The notes under the pieces were generated by a model, which had not been told where the DNA came from, did not search any database, and worked only from the letters and a program-made list of their open reading frames with translations. Shown in pieces: positions 9,601 to 16,654 of a stretch of 64,000 bases of DNA. The stretch is from positions 1 through 64,000 of the forward strand of contig CANKWX010000004.1 in assembly GCA_947487165.1 (NCBI GenBank), read 5' to 3'. Numbering within the stretch: position 1 is the stretch's first letter; every line of letters begins with the position of its first letter. The position numbers and the translations under genes were made by a program. The DNA is from Burkholderiales bacterium (GTDB lineage Bacteria > Pseudomonadota > Gammaproteobacteria > Burkholderiales > Burkholderiaceae_E).

Positions 9601-10764
9601 ATGCGCCTGACCGATGGCGAGCTGGCGGCCACCCTGCAGGACAATGTCGTCACCATCCAGAAGCTGAGATTTGCCAGCGGCAAGGGATCAGTGAGCATGA
9701 GCGGTACGCTGCGCGCCGACGATCGCAGCGAAGCGGTGGTGGTCCTCGATCAGATGCCGATTCCGCTTGGTGCCGGGCAGCGCCTGCTGTTGTCGGGCGA
9801 AGCGACCGCTACCCTGCAGACCGGACGGCTCAATTTGCGCGGCAGTCTGCGTGCCGATGAGGGCGTCATCGAGATCAGCTCGCCCTCGGGGTCGGACCTG
9901 GCCCGCGATGTGATCGTGGTGCGCAAATCGGCTCAGGCGGCATCGCCCGCTGCCGCCGCCGCCGCCGCGCGCGCGGCTGCTGCCGCTGGTGATCCGGCCG
10001 ATACCAAGGGCTTTCGCATCGTCAGCAATCTGCAGATTGATCTGGGTGATCGCTTCAAGGTCTGGGGCTCGGGCATTGATGCCCGCCTCACCGGGCAGCT
10101 CAGCCTGCGGGGGCGCCTGCCCGATGCGCCCCGGATGACCGGTACGGTTCGGGTGGCCAAGGGCACCTATACCGGCTTTGGGCAGCGGCTCGAGATCGAA
10201 CGCGGGACGCTGGTGTTCAGCGGGCCGGTCGACAATCCGGCGGTCGATATCGAGGCTTATCGGCGTTACCTTCCGGTTGAAGCCGGCGTGGCGATCAGCG
10301 GCACCGCCCGCACCCCGCAGCTCAAGCTGGTCTCGCGCCCTGATGTGCCCGATGCCGACAAGCTTTCATGGCTGGTGCTTGGCACAGGCGCTGACTCCGC
10401 GCGCGGCACCGGCGGTCAGTCAGCGGCGCTTCAGACCGCCGCGGCAGTTCTGCTGGCATCGGGTGATCCCAACGCCACGGCACCCAGCCTGGCCCGGACC
10501 TTCGGGCTGGATGTGCTGTCGGTTCGCACCGGGCAGGGCGGCAGCATCAGTGATCCGGGCTCGGCCGCCAGCTCCGCACAGGACAGCATCGTGACCCTGG
10601 GCAAACGGCTCACCGACCGGCTCTTTCTGAGCTACGAGCAGAGCCTGCGTGGCCTGCAGAATCTGGTGCGCCTGCAGTACGAGCTCACCGAGCGATTGAG
10701 CGTGCGAGCCAGCGGCGGCACGACCAATGCGGTCGACATGATCTGGAGTTATCGCTACGACTGA
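6607..10764 (+). CDS. tamB: Translocation and assembly module inner-membrane protein TamB
   Basis: AsmA-like bridge protein of 1385 residues, anchored in the inner membrane by a helix near residues 35-55 and spanning the periplasm with repetitive beta-groove sequence. The C-terminal DUF490 domain is clear: a segment with KGTYTGFGQRLEIERGTLVFSG, then SRPDVPDADKLSWLVLG, and a terminal RLSVRASGGTTNAVDMIWSYRYD-like end. The ATG overlaps the tamA stop, so the pair is coupled. Two low-complexity insertions are present: SSAQ repeats near residue 385 and a poly-Ala run near residue 1120. The last 10 bp overlap the convergent vapC-like gene. Confidence 0.93.
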   Translation: MADDPTTTRSDDSDDTRPVPGSAPVVAARRSRWGTAALFALAAIVAGVLGAFTHYAGNGQLIRQMAAQAVAYSGGRLAIEAPEGSLFGEMRVRRIVWSDTDLSVTVDDARLSLDWFGLLRLAVVVRELVIGEVEVISKPSDAAATLPESLTLPIAIDIRQARLARLVLRTAGAPGQASVADSPTRLSDLSASLRYNRRTWTIDKLAVHGDFGAVSVDGTVGDTRPFPVAAHALLETVMTDVPLAVNATLGGNLQALTLDAGTVVREASLAAQASLSPFAEKWLGKALLKVDRLDLARFGEGLPVTSLQGTLDVADDFSGRLSLVNDAVGPLDRQRLPIASVESRVVLKDDRLSLEALRLEGPPGLLAGEAALMLASNPSSNQSSAQSSAQSSAQSSDRPDFTLRLATESIDLSRAVSTLRKTALRGSVTLRPVGKGLAFDVALADREISLTTQARLEGEVLTIARATLQARDGIAEFSGTAGIAKPYRFDLQGTLARFDPSRFADLPQGLINGRFAASGVAEPSVSALVSLNLSDSRFNGLALAGAVSARYEPDRLREVNAALQLGSTRLSARGDLGAVADRLDLSLDARQLAELDKRLGGRLSIEGQLRDRLASPGMSLTLTGSELKFEGAAKARAAVAHVELARLDVLLAMLGRIGVPGLPPGPAKLPAGDLRIDLKTEGLVVAGESVELLKVDLAGDATNHTLSVQAASRALHLNASARIEGGFANASGNGSDQVWRGRLTELNQKLTPTVALSTPAALELGRTLASVTGLALAVDGTSGAALRIEEARWADQRLQLRGSATGLPIRWLSAIGAERYLQIDGDKALRLGAKFDLSGTPGKVDSVRGQLAVFRESGDLLIATDGPDGAVAVGSPTAASVGLPAGLQQFDLKVDAGGDRLTATVDIRGTAIGSIRGEGSAPLQWPAGSALPDLAVPLNGTVNLELPSLALTRGMVGDAWRIDGALKAALTLAGTLRTPRISGRIEGSRLLAIQRELGMRLTDGELAATLQDNVVTIQKLRFASGKGSVSMSGTLRADDRSEAVVVLDQMPIPLGAGQRLLLSGEATATLQTGRLNLRGSLRADEGVIEISSPSGSDLARDVIVVRKSAQAASPAAAAAAARAAAAAGDPADTKGFRIVSNLQIDLGDRFKVWGSGIDARLTGQLSLRGRLPDAPRMTGTVRVAKGTYTGFGQRLEIERGTLVFSGPVDNPAVDIEAYRRYLPVEAGVAISGTARTPQLKLVSRPDVPDADKLSWLVLGTGADSARGTGGQSAALQTAAAVLLASGDPNATAPSLARTFGLDVLSVRTGQGGSISDPGSAASSAQDSIVTLGKRLTDRLFLSYEQSLRGLQNLVRLQYELTERLSVRASGGTTNAVDMIWSYRYD
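7750..7796 (+). repeat. 12-bp tandem repeat inside tamB
   Basis: About four copies of the 12-mer CAGTCATCGGCG encode (S)SAQ repeats. They fall in a poorly conserved linker of TamB, so copy number could vary without loss of frame. Confidence 0.8.
9946..9990 (+). repeat. GCC/GCG triplet run (poly-Ala) in tamB
   Basis: A run of GCC and GCG codons encodes an Ala tract broken by a single Arg (AAAAAAARAAAAAG), just before the conserved C-terminal domain. It looks like an expanded flexible linker and a likely replication-slippage site. Confidence 0.6.
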
Positions 10765-11144
10765 GTGGCGGTGGGGCTGAACGCAATGCCCAGCCGTGTG
10801 GCCAGGGCGGCGAGTGGCTTGTCGCGCGTCCAGAGCAAGGTGTTCGGCGTCAGGAGGACGCCAGCGAGCAAGGCCATGTCGATGGCGCCGCAGCCCGAGT
10901 CATGCAGTCTGTGCCGCTCGATCAAGGCAAGTAATTCGTCTGTCGTCGCAACGACTGCATTTTGCAAGCGCTCCAGATCGGCGATCGTGCGCTCTCGGGG
11001 AGTGGGGGGCGTGCCGCAGGCGATTTCAAGCACCACAAGCGGATGGCAAACAATTCCGTCCATTGCAAGCAGTGATTGAAGCAGCCGGTCGGCGCGGCGG
11101 AAATGCGCAATCCAGACCGATGTATCGGCGAGAACCAGGCTCAT
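10755..11144 (-). CDS. vapC: PIN-domain ribonuclease toxin, VapC family
   Basis: Predicted toxin RNase of a type II toxin-antitoxin pair, 129 residues as usual for VapC. Acidic active-site residues are in the expected places: D7 (LADTSVW), E40 (VVLEIACG), D89 (GCGAIDMALLA) and D108 (LLWTRDKPL). The start overlaps the end of the antitoxin gene by 4 bp (ATGA). The 3' end overlaps the convergent end of tamB by 10 bp. The RNA target is unknown; VapC enzymes commonly cut initiator tRNA or rRNA. Confidence 0.88.
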   Translation of the reverse strand: MSLVLADTSVWIAHFRRADRLLQSLLAMDGIVCHPLVVLEIACGTPPTPRERTIADLERLQNAVVATTDELLALIERHRLHDSGCGAIDMALLAGVLLTPNTLLWTRDKPLAALATRLGIAFSPTATQS

Positions 11145-11362
11145 CGTCCAGGTCGTTGAGCGGGTCGTTGAGCGGGTCTGCGGCGAGGAACAGTCTTCAT
11201 GGTCGGGGCTTTGCCGCCCAGGGCGGCGAGGCGTTTGCCGGCCTGCACCTGTACGAAGACCTTCATCGCCTCACGAAACAGGTCGCCCTTGTCCATTCCC
11301 GGGTCGGCGACATCCAATGCCCGCTGATAGAGCTCGTCATCAATGGTGACCGTGGTTCTCAT
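11141..11362 (-). CDS. vapB: VapB-family antitoxin
   Basis: Antitoxin of 73 residues. The N-terminus MRTTVTIDDELYQRALDVA is the ribbon-helix-helix DNA-binding start typical of VapB (pfam09957-type). The C-terminal half is expected to wrap the toxin and ends in an Arg/Pro/Gln repeat (RPAQRPAQRPGR) encoded by a 12-bp direct repeat. I choose the third in-frame ATG (11360-11362) because GGAG lies 6 nt upstream of it. The product probably represses its own operon through the inverted repeat just upstream. Confidence 0.85.
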   Translation of the reverse strand: MRTTVTIDDELYQRALDVADPGMDKGDLFREAMKVFVQVQAGKRLAALGGKAPTMKTVPRRRPAQRPAQRPGR

Positions 11363-11372
11363 ACGCCGCTCC

Positions 11373-11412
11373 AGCATCAAATCTGATGCAGTTTAGCTTC
11401 AAAATTGATGCT
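11373..11412. promoter_or_regulatory. Inverted repeat upstream of vapBC, candidate operator
   Basis: AGCATCAA (11373-11380) and TTGATGCT (11405-11412) form a perfect 8-bp inverted repeat with 24 bp between. A further related half-site CTGATGC lies inside. It sits 10-50 bp upstream of the vapB start, where ribbon-helix-helix antitoxins usually bind. Confidence 0.5.
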
Positions 11413-11504
11413 CGTGCTCGAAGATTGACGCGCCCGTGTTCCATGCGAAGGTGTCGCGCGGCATCGGCTTGAATCACCGCTGTCGTGAGATGTCGCCCGG
11501 TATG

Positions 11505-12098
11505 TCACCCGGCGTCGTTGACGTTGAGCCTGCCCACCACCTCGCCCGCGCTGGGGCGATGCGCGGGCGGGAGCGCCTTAAGATAACCCTCAAGCCCGAG
11601 CGTGGCGAAGCCGTGCACCACCGACCACGTGGCAATCGCTGCCTTGAACACCTCGGGTGAATCCGGCGGCTGATTGCGCACCGCCGCCACAAGCTCGACC
11701 AGAGCCATGAACGCGGCGCGGGCTGCCTGGCTCAAGGGTTCGTCCGACTTGAAGCGCCCCCCGCGCCCGAACATCAGTCGAAAGAGCGCCGGCTCCCGGT
11801 TCGCGAAGGCGATGTAGGCCTCGCCGGCCGCATTCAGCCTGCTCACCGCGCTCACCACTCCAGCCGCGGCCATCGCATCAAGCATGTCGGCGCGCAGTGC
11901 ATCGAAGCCGCCCGCCGCCAGCTCCATCAGCATCGCGTCCTTGCTTGCGAAGTGGCGGTAGGTGGCATTGACGCTCACACCGACGCGCGCGGCCAGGTCG
12001 CGAAGACTCAGATCGGCTTCCGCAGTTTCGGCAAGACGCTCCCTCGCGGCCTGCAGGAGCGCCTCCTTCAGGTGGCCGTGGTGATAGGGCTTGCTCAT
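11505..12098 (-). CDS. TetR/AcrR-family transcriptional regulator
   Basis: Repressor-type regulator of 197 residues. The N-terminal HTH is clear (LSLRDLAARVGVSVNATYRHF, with KDAMLMELA after it). The C-terminal half matches the WHG-type TetR ligand domain (WSVVHGFATLGLEGYL). I start at MSKPYHHGHLKEALL, the usual beginning of this subgroup; a longer frame upstream has no family similarity. It is divergent from the SDR operon across a 157-bp gap containing a strong promoter and inverted repeat, so it probably controls that operon and itself. Confidence 0.88.
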   Translation of the reverse strand: MSKPYHHGHLKEALLQAARERLAETAEADLSLRDLAARVGVSVNATYRHFASKDAMLMELAAGGFDALRADMLDAMAAAGVVSAVSRLNAAGEAYIAFANREPALFRLMFGRGGRFKSDEPLSQAARAAFMALVELVAAVRNQPPDSPEVFKAAIATWSVVHGFATLGLEGYLKALPPAHRPSAGEVVGRLNVNDAG

Positions 12099-12125
12099 GG
12101 TTTTAGCGGCCTTTTCAACATGATG

Positions 12126-12160
12126 TTGACAACGCATACATTCTCGCATACGATGAATGT
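12126..12160 (+). promoter_or_regulatory. Promoter and overlapping operator candidate for the SDR operon
   Basis: TTGACA (12126-12131), a 17-bp spacer and TACGAT (12149-12154) form the best sigma70-type promoter seen in the window, pointing at the SDR gene. An inverted repeat ACATTC (12138-12143) / GAATGT (12155-12160) covers the spacer and -10. It is well placed for repression by the divergent TetR protein. Confidence 0.65.
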
Positions 12161-12255
12161 GTTCGCTGTACACATTGAGCTGAGCTGTCGCTCCGTTGAC
12201 TGACCCACCACCGCGACCGCCCTGCGGTACTGCACTGATAAAGGAAATTGAAGAG

Positions 12256-13080
12256 ATGGAAATGAGAAAGAGGCAGCAGATCGCTGTGATCACCGGCGCC
12301 TCCTCCGGCATCGGTGAAGCCCTGGCCCGGGCGATGGCCGCACGAGGCACGCATGTGGTGCTGGCCGCCAGGTCGGCGGCGAGACTGGAAGAGGTCGCGC
12401 AAGCAATCCGGCGTGCCGGCGGTGTTGCGACCGTGCTGCCGTCCGACCTCTCGCAGCCCGATGCCGCGCAGCGCCTGTACGACGAGGTGACGCGCCTCGG
12501 TCTCGAGGTCGACACGCTGGTAAACAACGCCGGCTTCGGCTATCACGGGCCCTTCGAATCCGAAGCCCTGGAGCACCTGCACGGGCAGCTCCAGGTGAAC
12601 ATGGTGGCGCTGGCCGAACTGACACGCCTGTTCGTGCCGTCATTACTCGCGCGTCGCGGCACCGTCCTGAACCTCGCCTCGACGTCGGCCTTCCAGCCGG
12701 CGCCTTACATGAGCGTCTACGGCGCGACCAAGGCCTTCGTGCTGTCCTTCTCGGAAGCGCTCTGGGCTGAGTACCACGACCGCGGTCTGCATGTCGCAGC
12801 GCTGTGTCCCGGACCGGTCGAAACGCCCTTTATCGACGCTGCCGGCCCCGAGGCCCGGGGCACGGCCGTCTTCAAGCACACGCTGTCGATCGACCAGGTG
12901 GTCCGCGAATGTCTTGCGGCGATGGCCTCGACTCGGCCTACCCGCGTCGTCGGCTGGCGCAACCGCCTGCTTTGCCTGTCCGGCCGTTTTTCCCCGCGCG
13001 AGCTCGTCGCCCGCATGGGTGCTCGAATGATGTTGCCCCGTTCCCTGTCCGTTCCACACTCCAAAGGAGATCTTGCATGA
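12256..13080 (+). CDS. Short-chain dehydrogenase/reductase (DltE/COG0300-like)
   Basis: NAD(P)-dependent oxidoreductase of about 274 residues. It shows the Rossmann glycine motif TGASSGIGEALA, the NNAGFGYHGPF motif, a catalytic Ser in LASTSAF and the YGATK active-site Tyr/Lys. A C-terminal extension (RELVARMGARMMLPRS) suggests membrane or partner association, as in the DltE-like group. ATG at 12256 is chosen, with another at 12262; AAGGAA lies about 10-15 nt upstream. It is the first gene of a three-gene operon and its stop overlaps the next start (ATGA). The substrate is unknown; with the neighbouring BVMO a ketone or alcohol pathway is possible. Confidence 0.88.
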   Translation: MEMRKRQQIAVITGASSGIGEALARAMAARGTHVVLAARSAARLEEVAQAIRRAGGVATVLPSDLSQPDAAQRLYDEVTRLGLEVDTLVNNAGFGYHGPFESEALEHLHGQLQVNMVALAELTRLFVPSLLARRGTVLNLASTSAFQPAPYMSVYGATKAFVLSFSEALWAEYHDRGLHVAALCPGPVETPFIDAAGPEARGTAVFKHTLSIDQVVRECLAAMASTRPTRVVGWRNRLLCLSGRFSPRELVARMGARMMLPRSLSVPHSKGDLA

Positions 13081-13601
13081 AAGCTTCCCGTTCCCCCATC
13101 ACCCATCCCGCGTCGCGCCCGACGCTCGGCCCGATCCGTACGTTCGCCTCGCGCCTATTGCCGACCCTCGCCCCGGCCCTCGCTTCGCTGATGCTGATTG
13201 CTGCGTCTGGGGCGTCAGCCAGCGGTACCGGCCGGATCGATGTGACCGTCACCGGCGTGTCGAGTGCGCCCGGAATGGTTGGCTGCGCCCTGTTCTCGTC
13301 GAAGACCGGATTCCCGATCGAAGTGAAAAAGCACGCAACGACAACGCTCCGGGTCCCGGCGGCCGGCGGCGTGGCAACCTGCAGTTTTGAGAATGTGTCA
13401 CCCGGCGACTACGCGGTCGCGGTGGTGCACGACACCAACGGGAACGAGCAGGCCGACACCAACCTGCTGGGCATCCCCACCGAAGGCGTCGGCTTTAGCA
13501 ACAATGTCATCCCTAAGTTGAGCGCACCCTCGTTCGACGTCTGCCGCTTCGCCGTCGCCGCGGGTCAGCCCACGAAGCTGTCCATTGCGATGAAGTACTG
13601 A
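13077..13601 (+). CDS. Secreted DUF2141 protein
   Basis: Exported protein of 174 residues. A long signal-like N-terminus ends near ASLMLIAASGASASG. The mature part fits DUF2141: an IDVTVTGVSSAPGMVGCALFSS opening, a GDYAVAVVHDTNGNEQADTN motif and GVGFSNNV near the end. Function is unknown. AAAGGAG lies 8 nt before the ATG, and the start overlaps the SDR stop by 4 bp, so the two are coupled. Confidence 0.85.
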   Translation: MKASRSPITHPASRPTLGPIRTFASRLLPTLAPALASLMLIAASGASASGTGRIDVTVTGVSSAPGMVGCALFSSKTGFPIEVKKHATTTLRVPAAGGVATCSFENVSPGDYAVAVVHDTNGNEQADTNLLGIPTEGVGFSNNVIPKLSAPSFDVCRFAVAAGQPTKLSIAMKY

Positions 13602-13695
13602 GCGGTTTGGGGGCGCGTTGGCCGCGGCGATTGTCGCGGCTGATGCGCCGGGCCTGTTGCGTCAGGCGTCATCACCATCCAGAACGGGGAAACCG

Positions 13696-14211
13696 ATGAG
13701 CAAAATTTTCGCCGGCCGTTTCACAGCGCAGATGGACGGGCCGTTTGTCGTCTTCATCATCGGCATGCGCATCAATCGCCTGTGGGCGGTGAACAAGTGG
13801 CTGCCGGTCGCCCGGGCAATGGGCCCGATGACCGAGCATCTGATGGCGCACAAGGAACTCGGGCTGATGCACGCCCAGCCCTTCATCTACTGGCGCGGCG
13901 TGGCGCTTGTCCAGTACTGGCGATCGTTCGAGCAGCTTGAGCGGTTTGCCCGCGATCCGGCCTTGAACCACCTTGAACCCTGGAAGCGATTCAATCGCGC
14001 TGTGGGTGCCGACGGAAGCGTTGGCATCTGGCACGAAACCTATATGGTCGAGGCCGGCAAGTATGAGTGCGTCTATGGAAACATGCCGCAGTTCGGGCTG
14101 GCAGCGGCGGGGGCTCACGCGCCCGCCGTTGGCGCCAAAGAAACAGCCCGGCGACGCCTTGGCATGAAGGGCGAGCCCGCTGTGGCCTCCTATGAGAATC
14201 CGCCTGAATAA
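13696..14211 (+). CDS. DUF4188 protein (monooxygenase-like fold)
   Basis: Protein of 171 residues matching DUF4188: MDGPFVVFIIGMRINRLWAVNKWLPV, then VQYWRSFEQLERFARD, FNRAVGADGSVGIWHETY and VYGNMPQFGLAAAG. Relatives are described as haem-free monooxygenase-like or aldoxime-dehydratase-associated, but no function is settled. GGGGA precedes the ATG. It is the third gene of the operon after the SDR and DUF2141 genes, with a 94-bp gap that contains no other gene. Confidence 0.82.
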   Translation: MSKIFAGRFTAQMDGPFVVFIIGMRINRLWAVNKWLPVARAMGPMTEHLMAHKELGLMHAQPFIYWRGVALVQYWRSFEQLERFARDPALNHLEPWKRFNRAVGADGSVGIWHETYMVEAGKYECVYGNMPQFGLAAAGAHAPAVGAKETARRRLGMKGEPAVASYENPPE

Positions 14212-14241
14212 CCCTCAGCTGACCCCATTAGCGCCCGCAGC

Positions 14242-16035
14242 CTACCTAAACTCCAGCCCATCGAACTGCCCGCTCGCGCGCCACGCATCGAGATACTTGA
14301 AGTAAGCAGTCGCCCCCGCCGGGTACCCCACATTCAGCTTCGCAGCCGGTCCCGGGTCTTGGCCTTCATTGTTGTAATAGCCGGGCGTGCAATCGGGCGA
14401 ACTGGTCATCCGGCCCGGGCTGTTGCGCAGCAGATCAATCCACTCGTTTTCGGCAGCCTCGCTCACCTCGATTTCGCGGTGGCCGCCATCGATTGCATGC
14501 CGCACCATGACCGCGATCGTGCGCGCAGCCTCGGTCAGGTTGTGGGGCACATTCGAGATCAGATTGGCGCCCTGGGTCGGCTGCACGAAAAACGCATTCG
14601 GAAAACCATGCACATGGATGCCGTGCTTGCTGCGCATGCCCTGCGCCCAGTGGTCCGACAGCTTGCGCCCTGCGCGACCCACCAGATCAAACCCGGCCCG
14701 GCGAGCCAGCGACGTCCCCACCTCGAAGCCCGAGGCATAGATGATGCAGTCAACCGGATACTCGGTGCCGCCCACCACAATGCCGGTCTCGGTGATCCGC
14801 TCAACGCCCTTGCCGTCGGTGTCCACCAGATGCACCGTCGGGGTGTTGAAGGCTTGCAGATAAGCGTCATGAAAGCAGGGCCGTTTGCACAGCTGCCTGT
14901 ACCAGGCCTTGAGACTCTCGGCAGTCGCAGGGTCGGTCACGATGTCGTCGACCCGTGCACGGATCTCGCTCATCTTGGCGAAGTCGGCATCCTCATAAGC
15001 GGCCAGCATCTTCGGTACGGTGCGCTCAGCGGGTGGCAGCTTGCGGATCTGCTCACGGATGCGCCGCGCCAGATCGGTCCAGCCGTCCTGCACCAGATCG
15101 ACCTCGGCATTGCCGCCGGCCTGATTCGCGGTGAAGTTCTCGAGCCAGCGCTGCTGCCAGCCCGGTGTGGCAATGCTCGCAAACCAGTCGGGGTCGATCG
15201 GCGCGTTGTTGCGGGTATCGATCGAAGACGGCGTGCGCTGGAACACATGCAGCGACTGGCAGCTGCGCGCCAGATGCGGTGTGCACTGCACCGAGGTGGC
15301 GCCAGTGCCGATCAGGGCGACGCGCTTGTCGGCCAGCCGTGTCATCGGTGCGCCCTGAGGGTCACCGCCGGTATAGGCATAGTCCCAGCGGCTGGTGTGA
15401 AACGAGTGCCCCTTGAAGGATTCGATGCCCGGGATGCCGGGCAGCTTCGGGATATGCAGCGGACCGGTGCCCAGACCGATGTATTGCGCGGTGAAATCGT
15501 CCCCTCGGTTGGTCGTGATGCGCCAGCACGAGGCATCCTCCTGCCAGGTGAGTGAGCTGACCTGGGTATGAAAGAGCGCATTGTCGTAGAGCTTGAAGTG
15601 CCGCCCGATCCGCTGGCTGTGCGCAAGAATCTCGGGTGCGTGCGCATATTTTTCGGACGGCATGTGGCCGGTTTCCTCGAGCAGCGGCATGTAGACCATC
15701 GAGGCGGTATCGCACTGCGCGCCGGGATAGCGGTTCCAGTACCAGGTGCCGCCGAAATCGCCGCCCTTCTCGATGATGCGGACATCGGTGATGCCAGCCT
15801 CCACCAGCCGCGCGCCGGTGGCCAGCCCTGCGAATCCGCCGCCGATGAAAGCGAATTGCACATGGTCGGTTTTCGGCGCGCGCTCGATGACCGGCATATA
15901 GGGATCGTCGAGGTAGTGTGAAAACTGTCCGGCGATCTCGAGGTATTGGTTGTTGCCATCGGCGCGAAGCCGTTTGTCGCGCTCGGCGAGGTATTTCAGG
16001 CGGATGGCTTCTTTGTCGATGACGGGCAGGTTCAT
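14242..16035 (-). CDS. Flavin monooxygenase, Baeyer-Villiger (type I) family
   Basis: FAD- and NADPH-dependent enzyme of 597 residues that probably inserts oxygen next to a ketone. It has the FAD Rossmann motif GGGFAGLATGARL near residue 65, the BVMO fingerprint FKGHSFHTSRWD (FxGxxxHxxxW), and a second Rossmann motif VALIGTGATSVQ. Length and the N-terminal extension (about 50 residues before the Rossmann domain) match cyclopentadecanone- and phenylacetone-type relatives. AGGA lies 8 nt upstream of the ATG. It is convergent with the TetR-controlled operon, whose DUF4188 and SDR products may act on the same compound, but this is inference. Confidence 0.9.
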   Translation of the reverse strand: MNLPVIDKEAIRLKYLAERDKRLRADGNNQYLEIAGQFSHYLDDPYMPVIERAPKTDHVQFAFIGGGFAGLATGARLVEAGITDVRIIEKGGDFGGTWYWNRYPGAQCDTASMVYMPLLEETGHMPSEKYAHAPEILAHSQRIGRHFKLYDNALFHTQVSSLTWQEDASCWRITTNRGDDFTAQYIGLGTGPLHIPKLPGIPGIESFKGHSFHTSRWDYAYTGGDPQGAPMTRLADKRVALIGTGATSVQCTPHLARSCQSLHVFQRTPSSIDTRNNAPIDPDWFASIATPGWQQRWLENFTANQAGGNAEVDLVQDGWTDLARRIREQIRKLPPAERTVPKMLAAYEDADFAKMSEIRARVDDIVTDPATAESLKAWYRQLCKRPCFHDAYLQAFNTPTVHLVDTDGKGVERITETGIVVGGTEYPVDCIIYASGFEVGTSLARRAGFDLVGRAGRKLSDHWAQGMRSKHGIHVHGFPNAFFVQPTQGANLISNVPHNLTEAARTIAVMVRHAIDGGHREIEVSEAAENEWIDLLRNSPGRMTSSPDCTPGYYNNEGQDPGPAAKLNVGYPAGATAYFKYLDAWRASGQFDGLEFR

Positions 16036-16104
16036 GCGTCGGGGTCCTGGGGTGCGTGTGGCGATGGTTCTGGCTTGATACAGAGGGATGATGATCGCTT
16101 GGTG

Positions 16105-16650
16105 TCAGCGCCCAACCTGGGCGCGGCAGGCGGCCTGCATGTCGGGGTTGCGGATGAAGCCGCACTGCGACGCGCCGCCGCCGGTCTGGGCACGGCACAT
16201 CGCCTGCAAATCCGGATTGCGAATGAAGCCGCACTGGCTGCTGTTGCCGCCGGTGGTGGCGCGGCAATAGGCCTGGCGATCCGGGTCATGGATGAAGCCG
16301 CACTGGCTGCTCTGCGATCCGCTTGAGCCCTGATTTGCGGTGCTCGCGCGGCATTCGGCCTGCAGGTCGGCGTCACGGATGAAACCGCACTGACTGCTGC
16401 CACCGCCGGTCTCTGCACGACATCGGGCCTGCAGGTCGGGATTGCGGATAAAGCCGCACTGACTGGCGCCGCTGCCGGTGGTCGCCCGGCAATAGGCCTG
16501 GCGATCGGGGTCGGTGATAAAGCCGCATTGACTGCTCTGGGCCCAGGCGTTGCCCGTGGCGATCATCAGAGCGAGCGTCGTCAGCATCGTCAGCATGGGC
16601 ATGATCACCGGCAAGGGCATGACTCGCATTGGGTGTGCGCGACACAGCAT
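16105..16650 (-). CDS. Secreted six-repeat cysteine protein of unknown function
   Basis: I do not recognise a named family. The predicted 181-residue product has a signal peptide (hydrophobic run ending AWA|Q) followed by six repeats of QCGFIxxPDxQAxCRA. Each repeat has exactly two Cys spaced C-x11-C, so the mature protein has 12 Cys and could hold six intra-repeat disulfides. Repeats 1-3 resemble repeats 4-6 in order, which points to duplication of a trimer. Linkers are Gly/Ser/Thr/Gln-rich. I choose the ATG at 16648-16650 because AGGGG lies about 8 nt upstream; an alternative is 16627-16629. It follows miaA by 4 bp and may be co-transcribed. Confidence 0.75.
   Translation of the reverse strand: MLCRAHPMRVMPLPVIMPMLTMLTTLALMIATGNAWAQSSQCGFITDPDRQAYCRATTGSGASQCGFIRNPDLQARCRAETGGGSSQCGFIRDADLQAECRASTANQGSSGSQSSQCGFIHDPDRQAYCRATTGGNSSQCGFIRNPDLQAMCRAQTGGGASQCGFIRNPDMQAACRAQVGR
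16108..16536 (-). repeat. Six degenerate tandem repeats (coding) in the Cys-repeat gene
   Basis: Units of about 66-84 bp each encode the motif SQCGFI..PD.QA.CRA plus a variable linker. Unit 3 has a longer linker (STANQGSSGSQS) that separates the two trimers. Confidence 0.85.
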
Positions 16651-16654
16651 GGCG

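Noticed and set aside
11960-12527. Extended N-terminus of the TetR protein (340 codons)
   Set aside because: The extra 140 codons lie across the divergent promoter and inside the SDR gene, with no similarity to TetR proteins.
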